Shown: positions 25,642-34,595, numbered from the stretch's first letter. The stretch is DNA of 64,000 bases from Leucobacter muris (GCF_004028235.1 NZ_CP035037.1:1860001-1924000), one strand, 5' to 3'. Numbers and translations are program-made. Notes: a model not told the origin generated them from the letters alone.

Positions 25642-25875
25642 TCAGTCGTGGGACTTGGGGCTGAAACGCGGGCCGTTCACGCCGAAGCCGGCCTTGGAGA
25701 GGATCCAGCCGAGGATCCAGCCGACGACGACCACACCGGCGCACACCCACACCATGGTCGCGTTGTGCAGGAAGAAGAAGACGGTGCCGGCTGCGATGCC
25801 GAGCAGCATCACCACGACCGCCGTCCATGCGGCGGGCGAGTCACCGTGACCAGGGTCTCCGTGCTGGGTACTCAT
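25642..25875 (-). CDS. HGxxPAAW-type small membrane protein
   Basis: A 77-residue protein named after its motif, here HGDSPAAW at about residues 11-18. Two hydrophobic segments follow (VVVMLLGIAAGTVFFFL and MVWVCAGVVVVGWILGWIL), and the tail is FGVNGPRFSPKSHD. It is a recurrent neighbour of trpC in actinobacteria, which suggests but does not show a link to tryptophan synthesis or aromatic transport. ATG 25875 has AGAGGAG upstream, and TAGGCT near 25910 may be a -10 box of a separate promoter. Confidence 0.85.
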   Translation of the reverse strand: MSTQHGDPGHGDSPAAWTAVVVMLLGIAAGTVFFFLHNATMVWVCAGVVVVGWILGWILSKAGFGVNGPRFSPKSHD

Positions 25876-25990
25876 GAATCTCCTCTGAACAGACTTGAAC
25901 GTTTCCAGCCTACCGGAAATCTTCGCGGGGGTCGTCGTGCCCTCGCCCGTTCGTGTCGCACCGTGCGAGGGTGCGGGAGCGGCGCATCGA

Positions 25991-26013
25991 TCCGACGAAG
26001 TCGGGTCACCGCC
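25991..26013. repeat. 23-bp direct repeat, spacer copy
   Basis: Identical to 26084-26106, which lies in the 3' end of trpX. Each copy contains a small hairpin, CCGAC-GAA-GTCGG. The spacer copy lies between trpX and the HGxxPAAW gene. Confidence 0.85.
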
Positions 26014-26083
26014 CGGCCGACCGCTCAAGGAAACGCGCAGCGTTTCGCGGCCACGCCCCCGCGAGCGGTCCAGGATGACTCAC
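26014..26083. other. Structured spacer between the two 23-bp repeats
   Basis: A tight hairpin (26030-26036 with 26040-26046, three-base loop) is nested inside a longer stem (GACCGCTC 26019-26026 with GAGCGGTC 26063-26070). It could act as a terminator or mRNA-stability element between trpX and the rest of the trp genes. The trpX stop codon (26080-26082) lies at its edge. Confidence 0.5.
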
Positions 26084-26652
26084 TCCGACGAAGTCGGGTC
26101 ACCGCCTTCGGACAGCGCGTCCCAGTCGGAGATGCGGTCGGGCGCGCCCGCGGCGGGGGCCTGTTTCGCGGAGTCGTATTTGCGGCCGGCCGCGCCCCAG
26201 CGGCCGCCGGTGACGATGACCGCGATGCCGAGCACGGCGGCGATGAGCCCTGCGGCCGCGCACGCCCATGCCCAGCCGGACAGGCTGCTCCAGATCACTG
26301 CGGAGCCCCCGTCGCCGCCCGTGATGCCGGTGAGTTCGGTGACGCGCCCCGAGATCGCACCGGCCGGGGACAGCAGCGCGGTCGAGGTGAGGGCGACGAG
26401 CCCGGCCCCGAGCAGGGCTACGAGCCCGCCGAGCACGCGGCGGAAGATCGGCCCGGCGATCGTGAGCGCGAGTGCAGCGGCGACGATCGCGATCGATACG
26501 GGCGACAGCGCCGCGTTGACGTCGTGGCCGGTGACGGTTTCGACCGAGTGCGTGCCGTCGAGCATGAAGGAGATCCAGGTCTGCGATCCCGCGAGCAGCG
26601 CGAGGCCGCCCGCGAGTGCGATCCCGGCGAGGGAGAGGGGCTTAGCTCGCAT
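26080..26652 (-). CDS. Trp biosynthesis-associated membrane protein
   Basis: A 190-residue protein with four membrane segments (about 7-24, 52-70, 74-97 and 127-148), of the family found next to trpE in actinobacterial tryptophan operons. The segment AGSQTWISFMLDG near residue 22 is typical of that family. Its function is unknown; a transport or regulatory role is inferred only from conserved location. The start overlaps the end of trpE by 11 bases. The last codons (GGDPTSSE) lie in a 23-bp direct repeat copied in the following spacer. Confidence 0.85.
   Translation of the reverse strand: MRAKPLSLAGIALAGGLALLAGSQTWISFMLDGTHSVETVTGHDVNAALSPVSIAIVAAALALTIAGPIFRRVLGGLVALLGAGLVALTSTALLSPAGAISGRVTELTGITGGDGGSAVIWSSLSGWAWACAAAGLIAAVLGIAVIVTGGRWGAAGRKYDSAKQAPAAGAPDRISDWDALSEGGDPTSSE
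26084..26106. repeat. 23-bp direct repeat, gene copy
   Basis: The copy encoding the C-terminal GGDPTSS of the Trp-associated membrane protein, identical to 25991-26013. The starts are 93 bases apart. Confidence 0.85.
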
Positions 26653-28252
26653 CGGCGCCGCCGTTCGCGGTCTCGAGGTCGCGCAGCGTGTTGGCGATCG
26701 CGATCGCCCGGAGGGGCGCTGCGGCCTTGCTGCTGCACTCCGCGTCCTCGGTCTCGGGCACGGAGTCGGCGACGATGCCTGCGCCGGCCTGCACCGTCGC
26801 GACGCCGCCCTTGATGGTCGCGGTGCGGATGGCGATGGCGAGATCCGCCGCTCCCCCGAGGCCGAAGTAGCCGACCACGCCGCCGTAGACGCCGCGCTGC
26901 ACGGGTTCGAGTTCGTCGATGATCTCGAGTGCGCGCGGCTTGGGCGCTCCGCTGAGGGTTCCCGCCGGGAAGGTGGCCCGGAACACGTCGACGGGGTTCT
27001 GGCCCTCGCGGGTGCGGCCCTCGACGGTGGAGACGATGTGCATGATGTGACTGAAGCGCTCGATGCGCATGAACTCGGTCACCTCGACGCTTGCGGGCTC
27101 GCACACGCGCAGCAGGTCGTTGCGGGCGAGGTCGACGAGCATGAGGTGCTCGGCCCGCTCCTTCTCGTCGGCGAGCAGGTCGCGCTCGTGCTGCTGGTCG
27201 GCGTCGACGGTGGCTCCGCGGGGCCTCGATCCGGCGATGGGGTGCGTCATCACGTGCCCGCTCTCCTGCACGGTGACGAGCGCCTCGGGGCTCGATCCGA
27301 CGACGGCGAACGGCTCGCCCTCGCGGTCGGTGAGCTGCAGCAGGTAGAGGTAGGGGCTCGGGTTGAGGTGGCGCAGCACCCGGTAGACATCGAGGGGGTC
27401 GGCGTCGCAGCGCTGGTCGAAGCGCTGCGAGGGCACGACCTGGAAGATGTCTCCGTCGACGATGTAGCGCTTCGCGCGTTCGACGGCCGCCATGAACTCG
27501 GCGCTGGTCGAGAGCCGCGTCGGGTCGGGCAGCGCCTCGTGGTCGAGCACGCCGAGGGGCGACGGCGAGGGGGCTGCGAGCGAGTGCTGCAGTTCGTCGA
27601 GCCGGGTCTGGGCGTCGTCCCACTGCTCGTCGGCGGTAGCGTGCGGCGCGTCGCCGAGGGCCTCGTCGTTGAGCACGTTCGCGAGCAGCACCACGCTGCC
27701 CTCGCGGTGGTCGATGACGACGAGCTCGGAGACGAAGCTGAGGCCCTGGGTGGGCAGGCCGGGGCCCTCGCTCGGGCCGTGCTCGAGGCGCTCGAACTGG
27801 CGCACCGTCTCCCAGCCGAGATATCCGACGAAGCCGCTCGCGAGCGGCGGCAGCCCCGGCACCTGCGGGGCTCGCCAGCGCTCGTAGACGGCGCGCAGGG
27901 CCTCGACGGGCGCGAGGCCGCTCACACCGCCGGGCAGCAGGCGCTGCTCGTCGATGGCGCGGGCGCCCCGGTCGGCGCGGTCGCCGCCCGCTTCGGCGGT
28001 GGCGGCCCAGTGGGCGCGCCCGTCGCGCTCCCCCAGCACGCCGAAGCTGCCCGCCCCCACGAAGCTGAACCGGGTCCACACGCCGCCCTGCTCCGCCGAC
28101 TCCAGCAGGAACGTGCCGGGGCGCGAGGCCGCGACCTTGCGGTAGATGCTGACGGGGGTGTCGGCATCCGCGAAGACCTCACGGCAGACGGGGATCACGG
28201 CGTGGGAGGCGCGCGCGGCGTCGAAGGCGGCGCGCGTGGTCGTCAGTGTCAC
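26642..28252 (-). CDS. trpE: Anthranilate synthase component I
   Basis: Makes anthranilate from chorismate using ammonia delivered by TrpG. The 536 residues show the chorismate-binding core: FQVVPSQRFDQ, HPIAGSRPRG, LVDLARNDLLRV and VFRATFPAGTLSGAPK. It is not fused to TrpG, and no trpG is in the window. GTG 28252 follows TAGTCT by six bases, so this promoter makes a leaderless mRNA with no room for a leader-peptide attenuator. It is 71 bases downstream of hisI. Confidence 0.97.
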   Translation of the reverse strand: MTLTTTRAAFDAARASHAVIPVCREVFADADTPVSIYRKVAASRPGTFLLESAEQGGVWTRFSFVGAGSFGVLGERDGRAHWAATAEAGGDRADRGARAIDEQRLLPGGVSGLAPVEALRAVYERWRAPQVPGLPPLASGFVGYLGWETVRQFERLEHGPSEGPGLPTQGLSFVSELVVIDHREGSVVLLANVLNDEALGDAPHATADEQWDDAQTRLDELQHSLAAPSPSPLGVLDHEALPDPTRLSTSAEFMAAVERAKRYIVDGDIFQVVPSQRFDQRCDADPLDVYRVLRHLNPSPYLYLLQLTDREGEPFAVVGSSPEALVTVQESGHVMTHPIAGSRPRGATVDADQQHERDLLADEKERAEHLMLVDLARNDLLRVCEPASVEVTEFMRIERFSHIMHIVSTVEGRTREGQNPVDVFRATFPAGTLSGAPKPRALEIIDELEPVQRGVYGGVVGYFGLGGAADLAIAIRTATIKGGVATVQAGAGIVADSVPETEDAECSSKAAAPLRAIAIANTLRDLETANGGADAS

Positions 28253-28258
28253 CGCTCC

Positions 28259-28264
28259 AGACTA
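28259..28264 (-). promoter_or_regulatory. -10 box for leaderless trpE
   Basis: TAGTCT, six bases (GGAGCG), then GTG 28252 on the minus strand. Confidence 0.6.
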
Positions 28265-28323
28265 CCGCGGCCGGCTGCGCCCCGCGCGCGGCCCTCGACA
28301 GGTTCCGGGCTCCCCGGCGCCGG

Positions 28324-28692
28324 TCACTCCCCGGCCCGGTCTGGGTCGCCGACGAGGGCGGGGATGTCGCGGCCGGTGAAGCAGCTGCGGGTGCCGGTGT
28401 GGCAGGCCGCGCCCAGTTGCACGACGCGCACCAGCAGGGTGTCGCCGTCGCAGTCCATCGCGACCGAGCGCACGTACTGCCGGTGGCCCGAGGTGTCGCC
28501 CTTGCGCCAGTACTCGCGGCGCGACCGCGACCAGAACGTCACGCGGCCGCTCGTGAGGGTGCGGCGGATCGCCTCGCGATCCATCCAGGCGAGCATGAGC
28601 ACCTCGCCGCTCTCGTCGTCCTGGATGATGGCGGGCAGCAGGCCGTCGTCGCTGAAGACGAGGTCGCTCGGCACAGGATCGGGGTGGGTCAT
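28324..28692 (-). CDS. hisI: Phosphoribosyl-AMP cyclohydrolase
   Basis: Opens the purine ring of phosphoribosyl-AMP, the third step of histidine synthesis. The 122 residues show the metal-binding DCDGDT and the zinc cysteines in [12 protein letters not shown], with [18 protein letters not shown]. It is monofunctional; HisE is a separate gene at 30498-30761. It lies 91 bases after hisF. Confidence 0.97.
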   Translation of the reverse strand: MTHPDPVPSDLVFSDDGLLPAIIQDDESGEVLMLAWMDREAIRRTLTSGRVTFWSRSRREYWRKGDTSGHRQYVRSVAMDCDGDTLLVRVVQLGAACHTGTRSCFTGRDIPALVGDPDRAGE

Positions 28693-28783
28693 GGTGTCAG
28701 CAGCTTTCGCTCGGGGATTCGGCGCGGGCGGGTCGTTCGGGAGGTCGCCGGTGGGGCGGGCGGGGTGCGCCCCGGATCCGGGT

Positions 28784-29545
28784 CTACCGTACCGTCACCC
28801 CCGCTTCGGCGAGGGCGCGCTTCACCTCGCCGATCGTGAACGTGCCGTCGTGGAAGACCGACGCCGCGAGCACGGCGTCGGCGCCCGCCTCGACGGCGGG
28901 GGCGAAGTGCTCGAGCCTGCCGGCGCCGCCCGAGGCGATGACGGGCACGTCGGAGAGCTCTCGCACCCGGCGGGTGAGCTCGAGATCGAAGCCGGCGAGC
29001 GTGCCGTCGGCGTCCATCGAGTTGACGAGCAGCTCGCCCGCGCCGCGGTCGAGCGCCTCGCGGCACCACTCCAGCGCGTCGAGATCGGTCTCCCGTTTAC
29101 CGCCGTGGGTCGTCACCACGAAGCCGCTCGGGGTGCGCGGCGAGCGCTTCACGTCGAGCGAGAGCACGAGGACTTGGGAGCCGAAGCGATCCGCGATCTC
29201 GCCGATCACCGCGGGCCTCGCGATGGCGCCGCTGTTGATGCCGACCTTGTCGGCGCCCACGCCCAGCAGGCGGGCCACGTCGTCGACGCCGCGAACGCCG
29301 CCGCCCACCGTGAGCGGGATGAACACCTGCTCGGCGGTGCGCTGCACGACCTCGTAGGTGGTGGATCGGTCGTCGACCGTGGCGGTCACGTCGAGGAAGG
29401 TGAGTTCGTCGGCGCCCTGCTCGGCGTAGCGCGCCGCGAGCTCGACCGGGTCGCCGGCGTCGCGCAGGTTGAGGAAGTTCACGCCCTTGACGACGCGGCC
29501 CGCGGCCACGTCGAGGCACGGGATCACGCGCGTTGCGATGCTCAT
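28784..29545 (-). CDS. hisF: Imidazole glycerol phosphate synthase subunit HisF
   Basis: The cyclase half of the HisFH complex; it makes imidazole glycerol phosphate and AICAR. The 253-residue barrel has the catalytic aspartates in [15 protein letters not shown] and [11 protein letters not shown]. HisH is not in the window. It follows hisG by 11 bases and is probably co-transcribed with it. Confidence 0.98.
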   Translation of the reverse strand: MSIATRVIPCLDVAAGRVVKGVNFLNLRDAGDPVELAARYAEQGADELTFLDVTATVDDRSTTYEVVQRTAEQVFIPLTVGGGVRGVDDVARLLGVGADKVGINSGAIARPAVIGEIADRFGSQVLVLSLDVKRSPRTPSGFVVTTHGGKRETDLDALEWCREALDRGAGELLVNSMDADGTLAGFDLELTRRVRELSDVPVIASGGAGRLEHFAPAVEAGADAVLAASVFHDGTFTIGEVKRALAEAGVTVR

Positions 29546-29556
29546 CGGGCGCTCCT

Positions 29557-30399
29557 CTACAGGCGGGCGGCGTGGATCGCGGTCACGAGGATCGCCCGCG
29601 CGCCGAGGTCGTAGAGCCGGTCCATGACCTGGTTCGCCTCGTCGGCGCGCACCATCACGCGCACCGCGACCCAGCGCTCGTCCTTCAGCGGCGACACGGT
29701 GGGCGACTCGATGCCGCCCGCCACCTGGGTGGCCGCGTCCAGCTGATCGACGGGCAGGTCGTAGTCCATGATCACGTACTTGCGGGCGACGAGCACGCCC
29801 CGCAGACGGCGCAGCAGGCGCTCGACGTCGGCGTGCTCGGTGGGGCCGCCGATGAGCACGGCGGTCGACTGCAGGATCACCGGCCCGAAGATCTCGAGAC
29901 CGGCGGCGCGCAGCGTGGCGCCCGTCGAGACGACGTCGGCGACGGCGTCGGCCACGCCCAGCTGCACCGCCGACTCCACGGCCCCGTCGAGCTTCACGAG
30001 CTCGGAGACGATGCCGCGCGCGCGCAGGAAGTCGTCGACCAGCTTCGGGTAGCTCGTCGCGACGCGCTTGCCCGCGAGGTGCTCGAGCTCGCTGATGCCG
30101 CCGCCCGCGGGAGCCGCGAAGCGGAACGTCGAGTCGGCGAAGTCGAGCGCCTCGACCTCGGAGGCCTCGGATCCCGAGTCGAGCAGCAGGTCCCGCCCGG
30201 TGATGCCGACGTGGAGTGCGCCCGAGCCCACGTAGGTGGCGATGTCCCGGGGCCGCAGATAGAAGAACTCGACGCCGTTGCGGCTGTCGGTGTGCACGAG
30301 CTTGCGGCTGTCCCGGCGGCCGGAATAGCCCGCCTCGGCGAGCATCTCGGCGGCGACCTCGGAGAGCGATCCCTTGTTGGGGACGGCGATGCGCAGCAT
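29557..30399 (-). CDS. hisG: ATP phosphoribosyltransferase HisG (long form)
   Basis: Joins ATP and PRPP in the committed step of histidine synthesis and is the usual target of histidine feedback. The 280 residues match the long form: a catalytic part beginning [12 protein letters not shown], and a C-terminal ACT-like regulatory domain of about 75 residues ([18 protein letters not shown] onward). It therefore should not need a HisZ partner. It is 98 bases downstream of hisE. Confidence 0.97.
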   Translation of the reverse strand: MLRIAVPNKGSLSEVAAEMLAEAGYSGRRDSRKLVHTDSRNGVEFFYLRPRDIATYVGSGALHVGITGRDLLLDSGSEASEVEALDFADSTFRFAAPAGGGISELEHLAGKRVATSYPKLVDDFLRARGIVSELVKLDGAVESAVQLGVADAVADVVSTGATLRAAGLEIFGPVILQSTAVLIGGPTEHADVERLLRRLRGVLVARKYVIMDYDLPVDQLDAATQVAGGIESPTVSPLKDERWVAVRVMVRADEANQVMDRLYDLGARAILVTAIHAARL

Positions 30400-30497
30400 G
30401 GGCTTCCTTCGTGTGTGGTGCGATCGGTGCGGGTGGGTGGTGATCCGGGGTCGGGGCGGGCCGAGCGGTGATCCGCCGACCGCGCCGCCGGCGCCGA

Positions 30498-30761
30498 TCA
30501 GAGGTGTTTGTAGACGTCCTCGAGCTTCAGCCCCTTGGCGAGCATCAGCACCTGCAGATGGTAGAGCAGCTGGCTGATCTCCTCGGCGCAGGCGTCGTCG
30601 CTCTCGTACTCGGCCGACATCCAGACCTCGGCGGCCTCCTCGACCACCTTCTTGCCGATGGCGTGCACGCCGGCGTCGAGCTGCTGGACGGTGCCGCTTC
30701 CCTCCGGCCGGGTGGCGGCCTTCTCGGTCAACTCGGCGAACAGGTCATCGAACGATTTCAC
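30498..30761 (-). CDS. hisE: Phosphoribosyl-ATP pyrophosphatase
   Basis: Hydrolyses phosphoribosyl-ATP to phosphoribosyl-AMP, the second step of histidine synthesis. The 87-residue MazG-like protein has the acidic metal-binding segment [20 protein letters not shown] 30761 follows TAGTGT by six bases, so it probably starts a leaderless hisE-hisG-hisF-hisI transcript. Confidence 0.96.
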   Translation of the reverse strand: MKSFDDLFAELTEKAATRPEGSGTVQQLDAGVHAIGKKVVEEAAEVWMSAEYESDDACAEEISQLLYHLQVLMLAKGLKLEDVYKHL

Positions 30762-30767
30762 GTGACT

Positions 30768-30773
30768 ACACTA
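30768..30773 (-). promoter_or_regulatory. -10 box for leaderless hisE
   Basis: TAGTGT, six bases (AGTCAC), then GTG 30761 on the minus strand. It is the likely promoter of the his genes. Confidence 0.6.
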
Positions 30774-30833
30774 CCCTGCGCTCGGCGGGCGCCGTCGCCG
30801 CGGGCTCGCGTGGTCCCCTCATGCCCTGCGGGC

Positions 30834-30851
30834 CGCTGCGGCACGCCGCAG
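30834..30851. repeat. 18-bp direct repeat, spacer copy (possible rpe terminator)
   Basis: Identical to 30895-30912, which codes for the C-terminal end of Rpe. Each copy holds the hairpin CTGCGG-CACG-CCGCAG. The spacer copy, 28 bases past the rpe stop, could serve as its terminator. Confidence 0.8.
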
Positions 30852-30879
30852 CCCGACTCGCAGGCTCGCCGGGCTCCGC

Positions 30880-31542
30880 TCAGTGCTGATGAGTCGCTGC
30901 GGCACGCCGCAGCTCCGCGATCCGTTCCTCCGGAACGCCGCCGTAGACCGCCGACCCCGCCACGAAGGTGTCCGCACCGGCCTCCGCCGCGATCCCGATC
31001 GTGTCCTTCGAGATGCCCCCGTCGACCTGCAGCCACACGTCGAGACCCGACCGCCGCCTCGCCTCGGCGAAGCGGCGCAGCTTGGGCATCATGTCGGGCA
31101 TGAACGACTGCCCGCCGAACCCCGGCTCGACGGTCATCACGAGCACCTGGTCGAACTCGGGCAGCAACTCGAGGTAGGGCTCGGGATCGGTGCCGGGTTT
31201 GAGCGCGATGCCCGCCCGGGCGCCGATATCGCGGATGCGGCGGGCGAGCCGCACCGGATCTCCGGTGGCCTCGGCGTGGAACGTGACCGAGTAGGCGCCC
31301 ATCTCGGCGTATCCCGGCGCCCAGCGGTCGGCGTCGGTGATCATGAGGTGCATGTCGAGCGGGATCGGCGAGACCGCCTGGATGCGCTCGACGATGGGCG
31401 GCCCCATGGTGAGGTTCGGCACGAAATGATTGTCCATGACGTCGACGTGCACGAGGTCGGCGGTGGCGATGGCCTCGAGTTCGGCCTGCAGGTTGACGAA
31501 GTCGGCGGAGAGGATGCTCGGATTGATGCGCTGCGCGGTCAC
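30880..31542 (-). CDS. rpe: Ribulose-phosphate 3-epimerase
   Basis: Interconverts ribulose 5-phosphate and xylulose 5-phosphate in the pentose phosphate pathway. The 220-residue barrel has [29 protein letters not shown] and WLQVDGGI with the metal-binding His/Asp residues. GTG 31542 ([11 protein letters not shown]) is chosen by family alignment and by TAAGCT seven bases upstream. The long open frame further upstream is antisense to the next gene and not real. The final codons (RRAAA) lie within an 18-bp direct repeat. Confidence 0.96.
   Translation of the reverse strand: MTAQRINPSILSADFVNLQAELEAIATADLVHVDVMDNHFVPNLTMGPPIVERIQAVSPIPLDMHLMITDADRWAPGYAEMGAYSVTFHAEATGDPVRLARRIRDIGARAGIALKPGTDPEPYLELLPEFDQVLVMTVEPGFGGQSFMPDMMPKLRRFAEARRRSGLDVWLQVDGGISKDTIGIAAEAGADTFVAGSAVYGGVPEERIAELRRAAATHQH
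30895..30912. repeat. 18-bp direct repeat, gene copy
   Basis: The in-gene copy of the repeat at 30834-30851; it encodes residues just before the C-terminal THQH of Rpe. The copies start 61 bases apart. Confidence 0.8.
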
Positions 31543-31549
31543 GGGTAAC

Positions 31550-31559
31550 AGCTTAGGGT
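31550..31559. promoter_or_regulatory. Overlapping divergent -10 boxes of rpe and the Gln-rich membrane protein gene
   Basis: On the minus strand TAAGCT (31550-31555) is followed by seven bases and GTG 31542. On the plus strand TAGGGT (31554-31559) is followed by seven bases and ATG 31567. The start codons are separated by only 24 bases and the two hexamers share two bases, so both transcripts would be leaderless and their initiation mutually exclusive. Confidence 0.55.
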
Positions 31560-31566
31560 GGAAGAC

Positions 31567-33111
31567 ATGAGCGATGCGAACGGGGGCGCGGGCGACCCCG
31601 AGGCGACGGGCACGGAGCCCGGCGAGTCGGCGGAGGCGCCCTCGCCGGAGGAGCCGCAGCTGTACTCCGATGCGCCCATCGGCCTCGCGCCGCCTCCCGG
31701 GCTCCCGCCGTCCCCCGGTATCCGCGCGCCCGAGATCACGCTGCCGCCGGGCTACTCCCTCGAGGGATCCCCGGGCGTCACGCCGCCCCCGGCGCCTGAC
31801 ACCGGCTTCGACTCTCCCGCCCCGAACGGCTTCGCGTCCGCGTTCGAGACGCCCTCGGTGCAGGCGCAGGCGACGCAGCACGAGCAGATCGAGGCGCAGA
31901 CCCAGCAGCACGAGCAGGCGCAGCAGCAGGCGAGCGCCCAGGCCGACGCCCAGCAGCAGGTGCAGGCCCAGCAGCAGGCGCACGCCCAGCAGGCGCAGCA
32001 GCAGTTCCAGCAGCAGTGGGCCTCCGCGCCTGCGAACGCCGCGACAGCGTCGGCATCGCCGACGTCTCCGGGGTCGCCCGCACGCAGGACCGGCCTCTCG
32101 CGCGGAGCGATCATCGGCATCGTCGCGGGTTCCGCGGCGGTGCTCGTCGTGCTGATCGTGCTGCTCTCGGCGGTCGCGTCGATCGCCGGAAACCGCCCGG
32201 GGGCAGAACCCGCGGCCGCCGGAGACGGGAGCGCCGACACCCCTGAGGCGGCGGTCGAGAGCTTTCTGACCGCGCTCGCGGACGGCGACGCCGAGACGGC
32301 TGCGCGCCTCGCCGCAGCCGAGTCGAACGAACCCCTCCTCACGGACGAGGTGCTCGCCCGCTCGCTGGAGCTCGCGCCGATCACCGGCATCGCCGTCGAA
32401 TCGGGCGAGCACGACGACTCGATGCGCGCGGTGGTGAACACGACCTTCAGGATCGGCGACCGCACGGTGCACCGCGACTTCACCGCGTGGCAGACCTCGG
32501 GCGACTGGGAGCTCTCCGACGCGCTCGTGGCGCTGCCGCTCCCGGGGCTCGACGGGCTCGAGCCGACGGTGAACGGTGCGCCTGCGGGGATCGACCGACC
32601 ACTCGTCTTCCCGGGCGCCTACGAGATCGGGCTCGGGGGCCACGCCTTCGAACTCGCCGTCGACGACGCGCCGCTCGACGTGCTCTCGGTCGCCACGTCG
32701 GAGGACACGACTCCGCTGTACTCGGCCGAGCCGCGGCTCACCGAGGCTCGCGCCGACGAGTTCCGCGCCCTGGTGCGGGCGTCTCTCGAGGAGTGCCTCG
32801 CGATGCCGCAGCTGAGCACCCCCTGCGGTCTCGACGTGTCGGAGACGCTCGACGACGGGGCAGTCCCTGTCGAGGGCAGCGCGCAGCGGGCGCTCACCGC
32901 CGAGGGCGACCGGGCCCTCGACGCGCTCACTCCCGAGCCCGACTACGGCGATCTGCTCAGGGTGACGACGTACGACTACGTCTCGGTCTCCACTCACATC
33001 GAGGCCGACCGCGGCGGGGAGCTGATCAGCGGCACCCTGTACTCGAGCGGCGACCTGCTGCAGCCCTACGTCGACTTCTCAGGTGACGACCCCCGCGTCA
33101 CCTGGGAGTGA
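31567..33111 (+). CDS. Gln-rich single-pass membrane protein with extracytoplasmic domain, unknown function
   Basis: A 514-residue protein. Residues 1-98 are Pro/Glu-rich. Residues 99-150 are dominated by Gln and Ala (about half Gln), in loose QAQQQ-type repeats. One membrane segment lies at about 180-207 ([20 protein letters not shown]). The outer part begins with a NTF2/DUF4878-like helix ([21 protein letters not shown], near 225-245) and continues with strand-rich sequence that contains a cysteine pair in [14 protein letters not shown] positive-inside rule puts the Gln-rich part in the cytoplasm. Function unknown. It is divergent from rpe and its end overlaps the convergent MFS gene by 46 bases. 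Confidence 0.75.
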   Translation: MSDANGGAGDPEATGTEPGESAEAPSPEEPQLYSDAPIGLAPPPGLPPSPGIRAPEITLPPGYSLEGSPGVTPPPAPDTGFDSPAPNGFASAFETPSVQAQATQHEQIEAQTQQHEQAQQQASAQADAQQQVQAQQQAHAQQAQQQFQQQWASAPANAATASASPTSPGSPARRTGLSRGAIIGIVAGSAAVLVVLIVLLSAVASIAGNRPGAEPAAAGDGSADTPEAAVESFLTALADGDAETAARLAAAESNEPLLTDEVLARSLELAPITGIAVESGEHDDSMRAVVNTTFRIGDRTVHRDFTAWQTSGDWELSDALVALPLPGLDGLEPTVNGAPAGIDRPLVFPGAYEIGLGGHAFELAVDDAPLDVLSVATSEDTTPLYSAEPRLTEARADEFRALVRASLEECLAMPQLSTPCGLDVSETLDDGAVPVEGSAQRALTAEGDRALDALTPEPDYGDLLRVTTYDYVSVSTHIEADRGGELISGTLYSSGDLLQPYVDFSGDDPRVTWE

Positions 33112-34589
33112 TCGCGCCCGTGCTGCTTCCCGTCTGACGCGCCCGGAGCGGCGCTCGGTGCAGCCGGATCGGGCGCCTGCGGATCTGCAGCTTCCCCGGT
33201 CTCTGCGGATTCGAGGTGCGGAGGCGCCTCCGGAGACTCGACGTAGCTGCGCGACAGCAACCGGTAGGAGCGCGTGAGCGACGCGCCCACGGCGAGCAGG
33301 ATCGAGACCAGACCCGCGCAGAGGAAGATGAGTGCGATGCCGCGCGCATCTCCGTCTCCGAGCAGCCACCCCCAGGTCGCCCGCCCGTCGGAGGTCTCCA
33401 TGTAGGGCACGATCCAGAACTCGGCGATGGGCGCGATGAGGAACGACGTGATAGGGGCGGTGGCGGCCTCGAAGGTCATGGCGAAGCCGAAGACGCGGCC
33501 CTGCTTCTCGAAGGGCACGACCCGCTGGATCACCGTCTGCTCGGCCGCCTCGATCGCGGGCATCACCGCCATGAACAGCCAGATGCCCGCGACGAACAGC
33601 CAGCCCCACTCCCGCAGCGTGAAGAGGCCGCCGAGCACCCCGGTGCAGGCCACGAGGACGAGCATGGTGCGGATCGGGTTCTTGCCGAGGCCCCACTTCG
33701 CGACGACCGCGCCTCCGACCACGAAGCCCGTCGACGCCACTCCGAACCAGATGCCCCACATCTCGACGGGGAACAGCGTCAACCCGTAGGGGTCGAGCAG
33801 CGCCATGAACACTCCGCCGGTGAGGTTGTTGAAGGTGGTGAAGATGATGAGGGCGAGCAGCCCGGGCACGGCCAGCACCGCCAGGAAGCCGCCCCGGAAG
33901 TCGATGGCCTTGCGTTCGGGGTCGTGCACGATCTCGGGCTCGGAGACGCGGATCAGGTGCAGGTGCACCAGCGGCACGGCGGTGCACACCGCCGAGATGA
34001 GCATCGTGGGCCCCATGCCGAGCAGCCCCACCGAGAGACCGCTGAACACGCTCGTCGCGATGAACGCGAGCCCCTGCACCGTGCCGACGAGCCCGTTCGC
34101 GTTCGCGTGGCGCTCGGTCGGCACCAGCAGCGTCACCGTGGTGGAGAGCGCCAGGTTGCGCAGCAGCTCGACGACGCAGCCGACGAGCACGACGACAGCG
34201 AACACCCAGAACCAGGGTGCGGCGAGATCGAGCAGGGGCCGCTCGCCCAGCGCGAAGAACATGGTGCAGGCGATGAGGAACGCGACGAGGGAGATCCAGG
34301 CCGAGAGACGCATGACGCGCAGTTTGCGGAAGCGATCCACGAGACTGCCGAAGTACATCGAGCTGAGCGCGATGATGAGCATGTACGCGCCGCCCAGAAC
34401 GCCGGTGGCGAGGATGCTGCGGGTCTCGATGAACACCCAGAACACGAGCGCGAACCACAGGAAGTTGGTGGTGAGGTTCGCGACCGCCGTGTTCACCAGC
34501 AGGTGCAGGAACACCCGCATGCCCGACCCGGGCGCGACGGGCTGCCCGGGGACGCCGGTCGGTGCGGGCGGGTGCTGCGCGGTGCTCAT
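33066..34589 (-). CDS. MFS transporter (MFS_3/enterobactin-exporter-like)
   Basis: A 507-residue major facilitator with about 12 membrane segments and a hydrophilic Ala/Pro/Glu-rich C-terminal tail of about 60 residues. The cytoplasmic loop after segment 2 reads [14 protein letters not shown], the MFS D-R-x-x-x-(R/K) signature, and a second half resembling [10 protein letters not shown] is typical of the MFS_3 drug or siderophore exporter group. The substrate is unknown. ATG 34589 follows TACCCT by six bases. The tail end overlaps the convergent plus-strand gene by 46 bases. Confidence 0.85.
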   Translation of the reverse strand: MSTAQHPPAPTGVPGQPVAPGSGMRVFLHLLVNTAVANLTTNFLWFALVFWVFIETRSILATGVLGGAYMLIIALSSMYFGSLVDRFRKLRVMRLSAWISLVAFLIACTMFFALGERPLLDLAAPWFWVFAVVVLVGCVVELLRNLALSTTVTLLVPTERHANANGLVGTVQGLAFIATSVFSGLSVGLLGMGPTMLISAVCTAVPLVHLHLIRVSEPEIVHDPERKAIDFRGGFLAVLAVPGLLALIIFTTFNNLTGGVFMALLDPYGLTLFPVEMWGIWFGVASTGFVVGGAVVAKWGLGKNPIRTMLVLVACTGVLGGLFTLREWGWLFVAGIWLFMAVMPAIEAAEQTVIQRVVPFEKQGRVFGFAMTFEAATAPITSFLIAPIAEFWIVPYMETSDGRATWGWLLGDGDARGIALIFLCAGLVSILLAVGASLTRSYRLLSRSYVESPEAPPHLESAETGEAADPQAPDPAAPSAAPGASDGKQHGRDHSQVTRGSSPEKST

Positions 34590-34595
34590 GGAGTC

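Noticed and set aside
31860..32020. CAG/GCC-rich repeated DNA resembling a repeat array
   Set aside because: It is in-frame coding sequence for the Gln/Ala-rich segment of the membrane protein, with irregular units and no spacers; not a CRISPR or transposon feature.
30880..32997. Long minus-strand frame extending rpe to about 700 codons
   Set aside because: Only the last 221 codons match ribulose-phosphate epimerase; the upstream part is antisense to the Gln-rich protein gene and is low-complexity.
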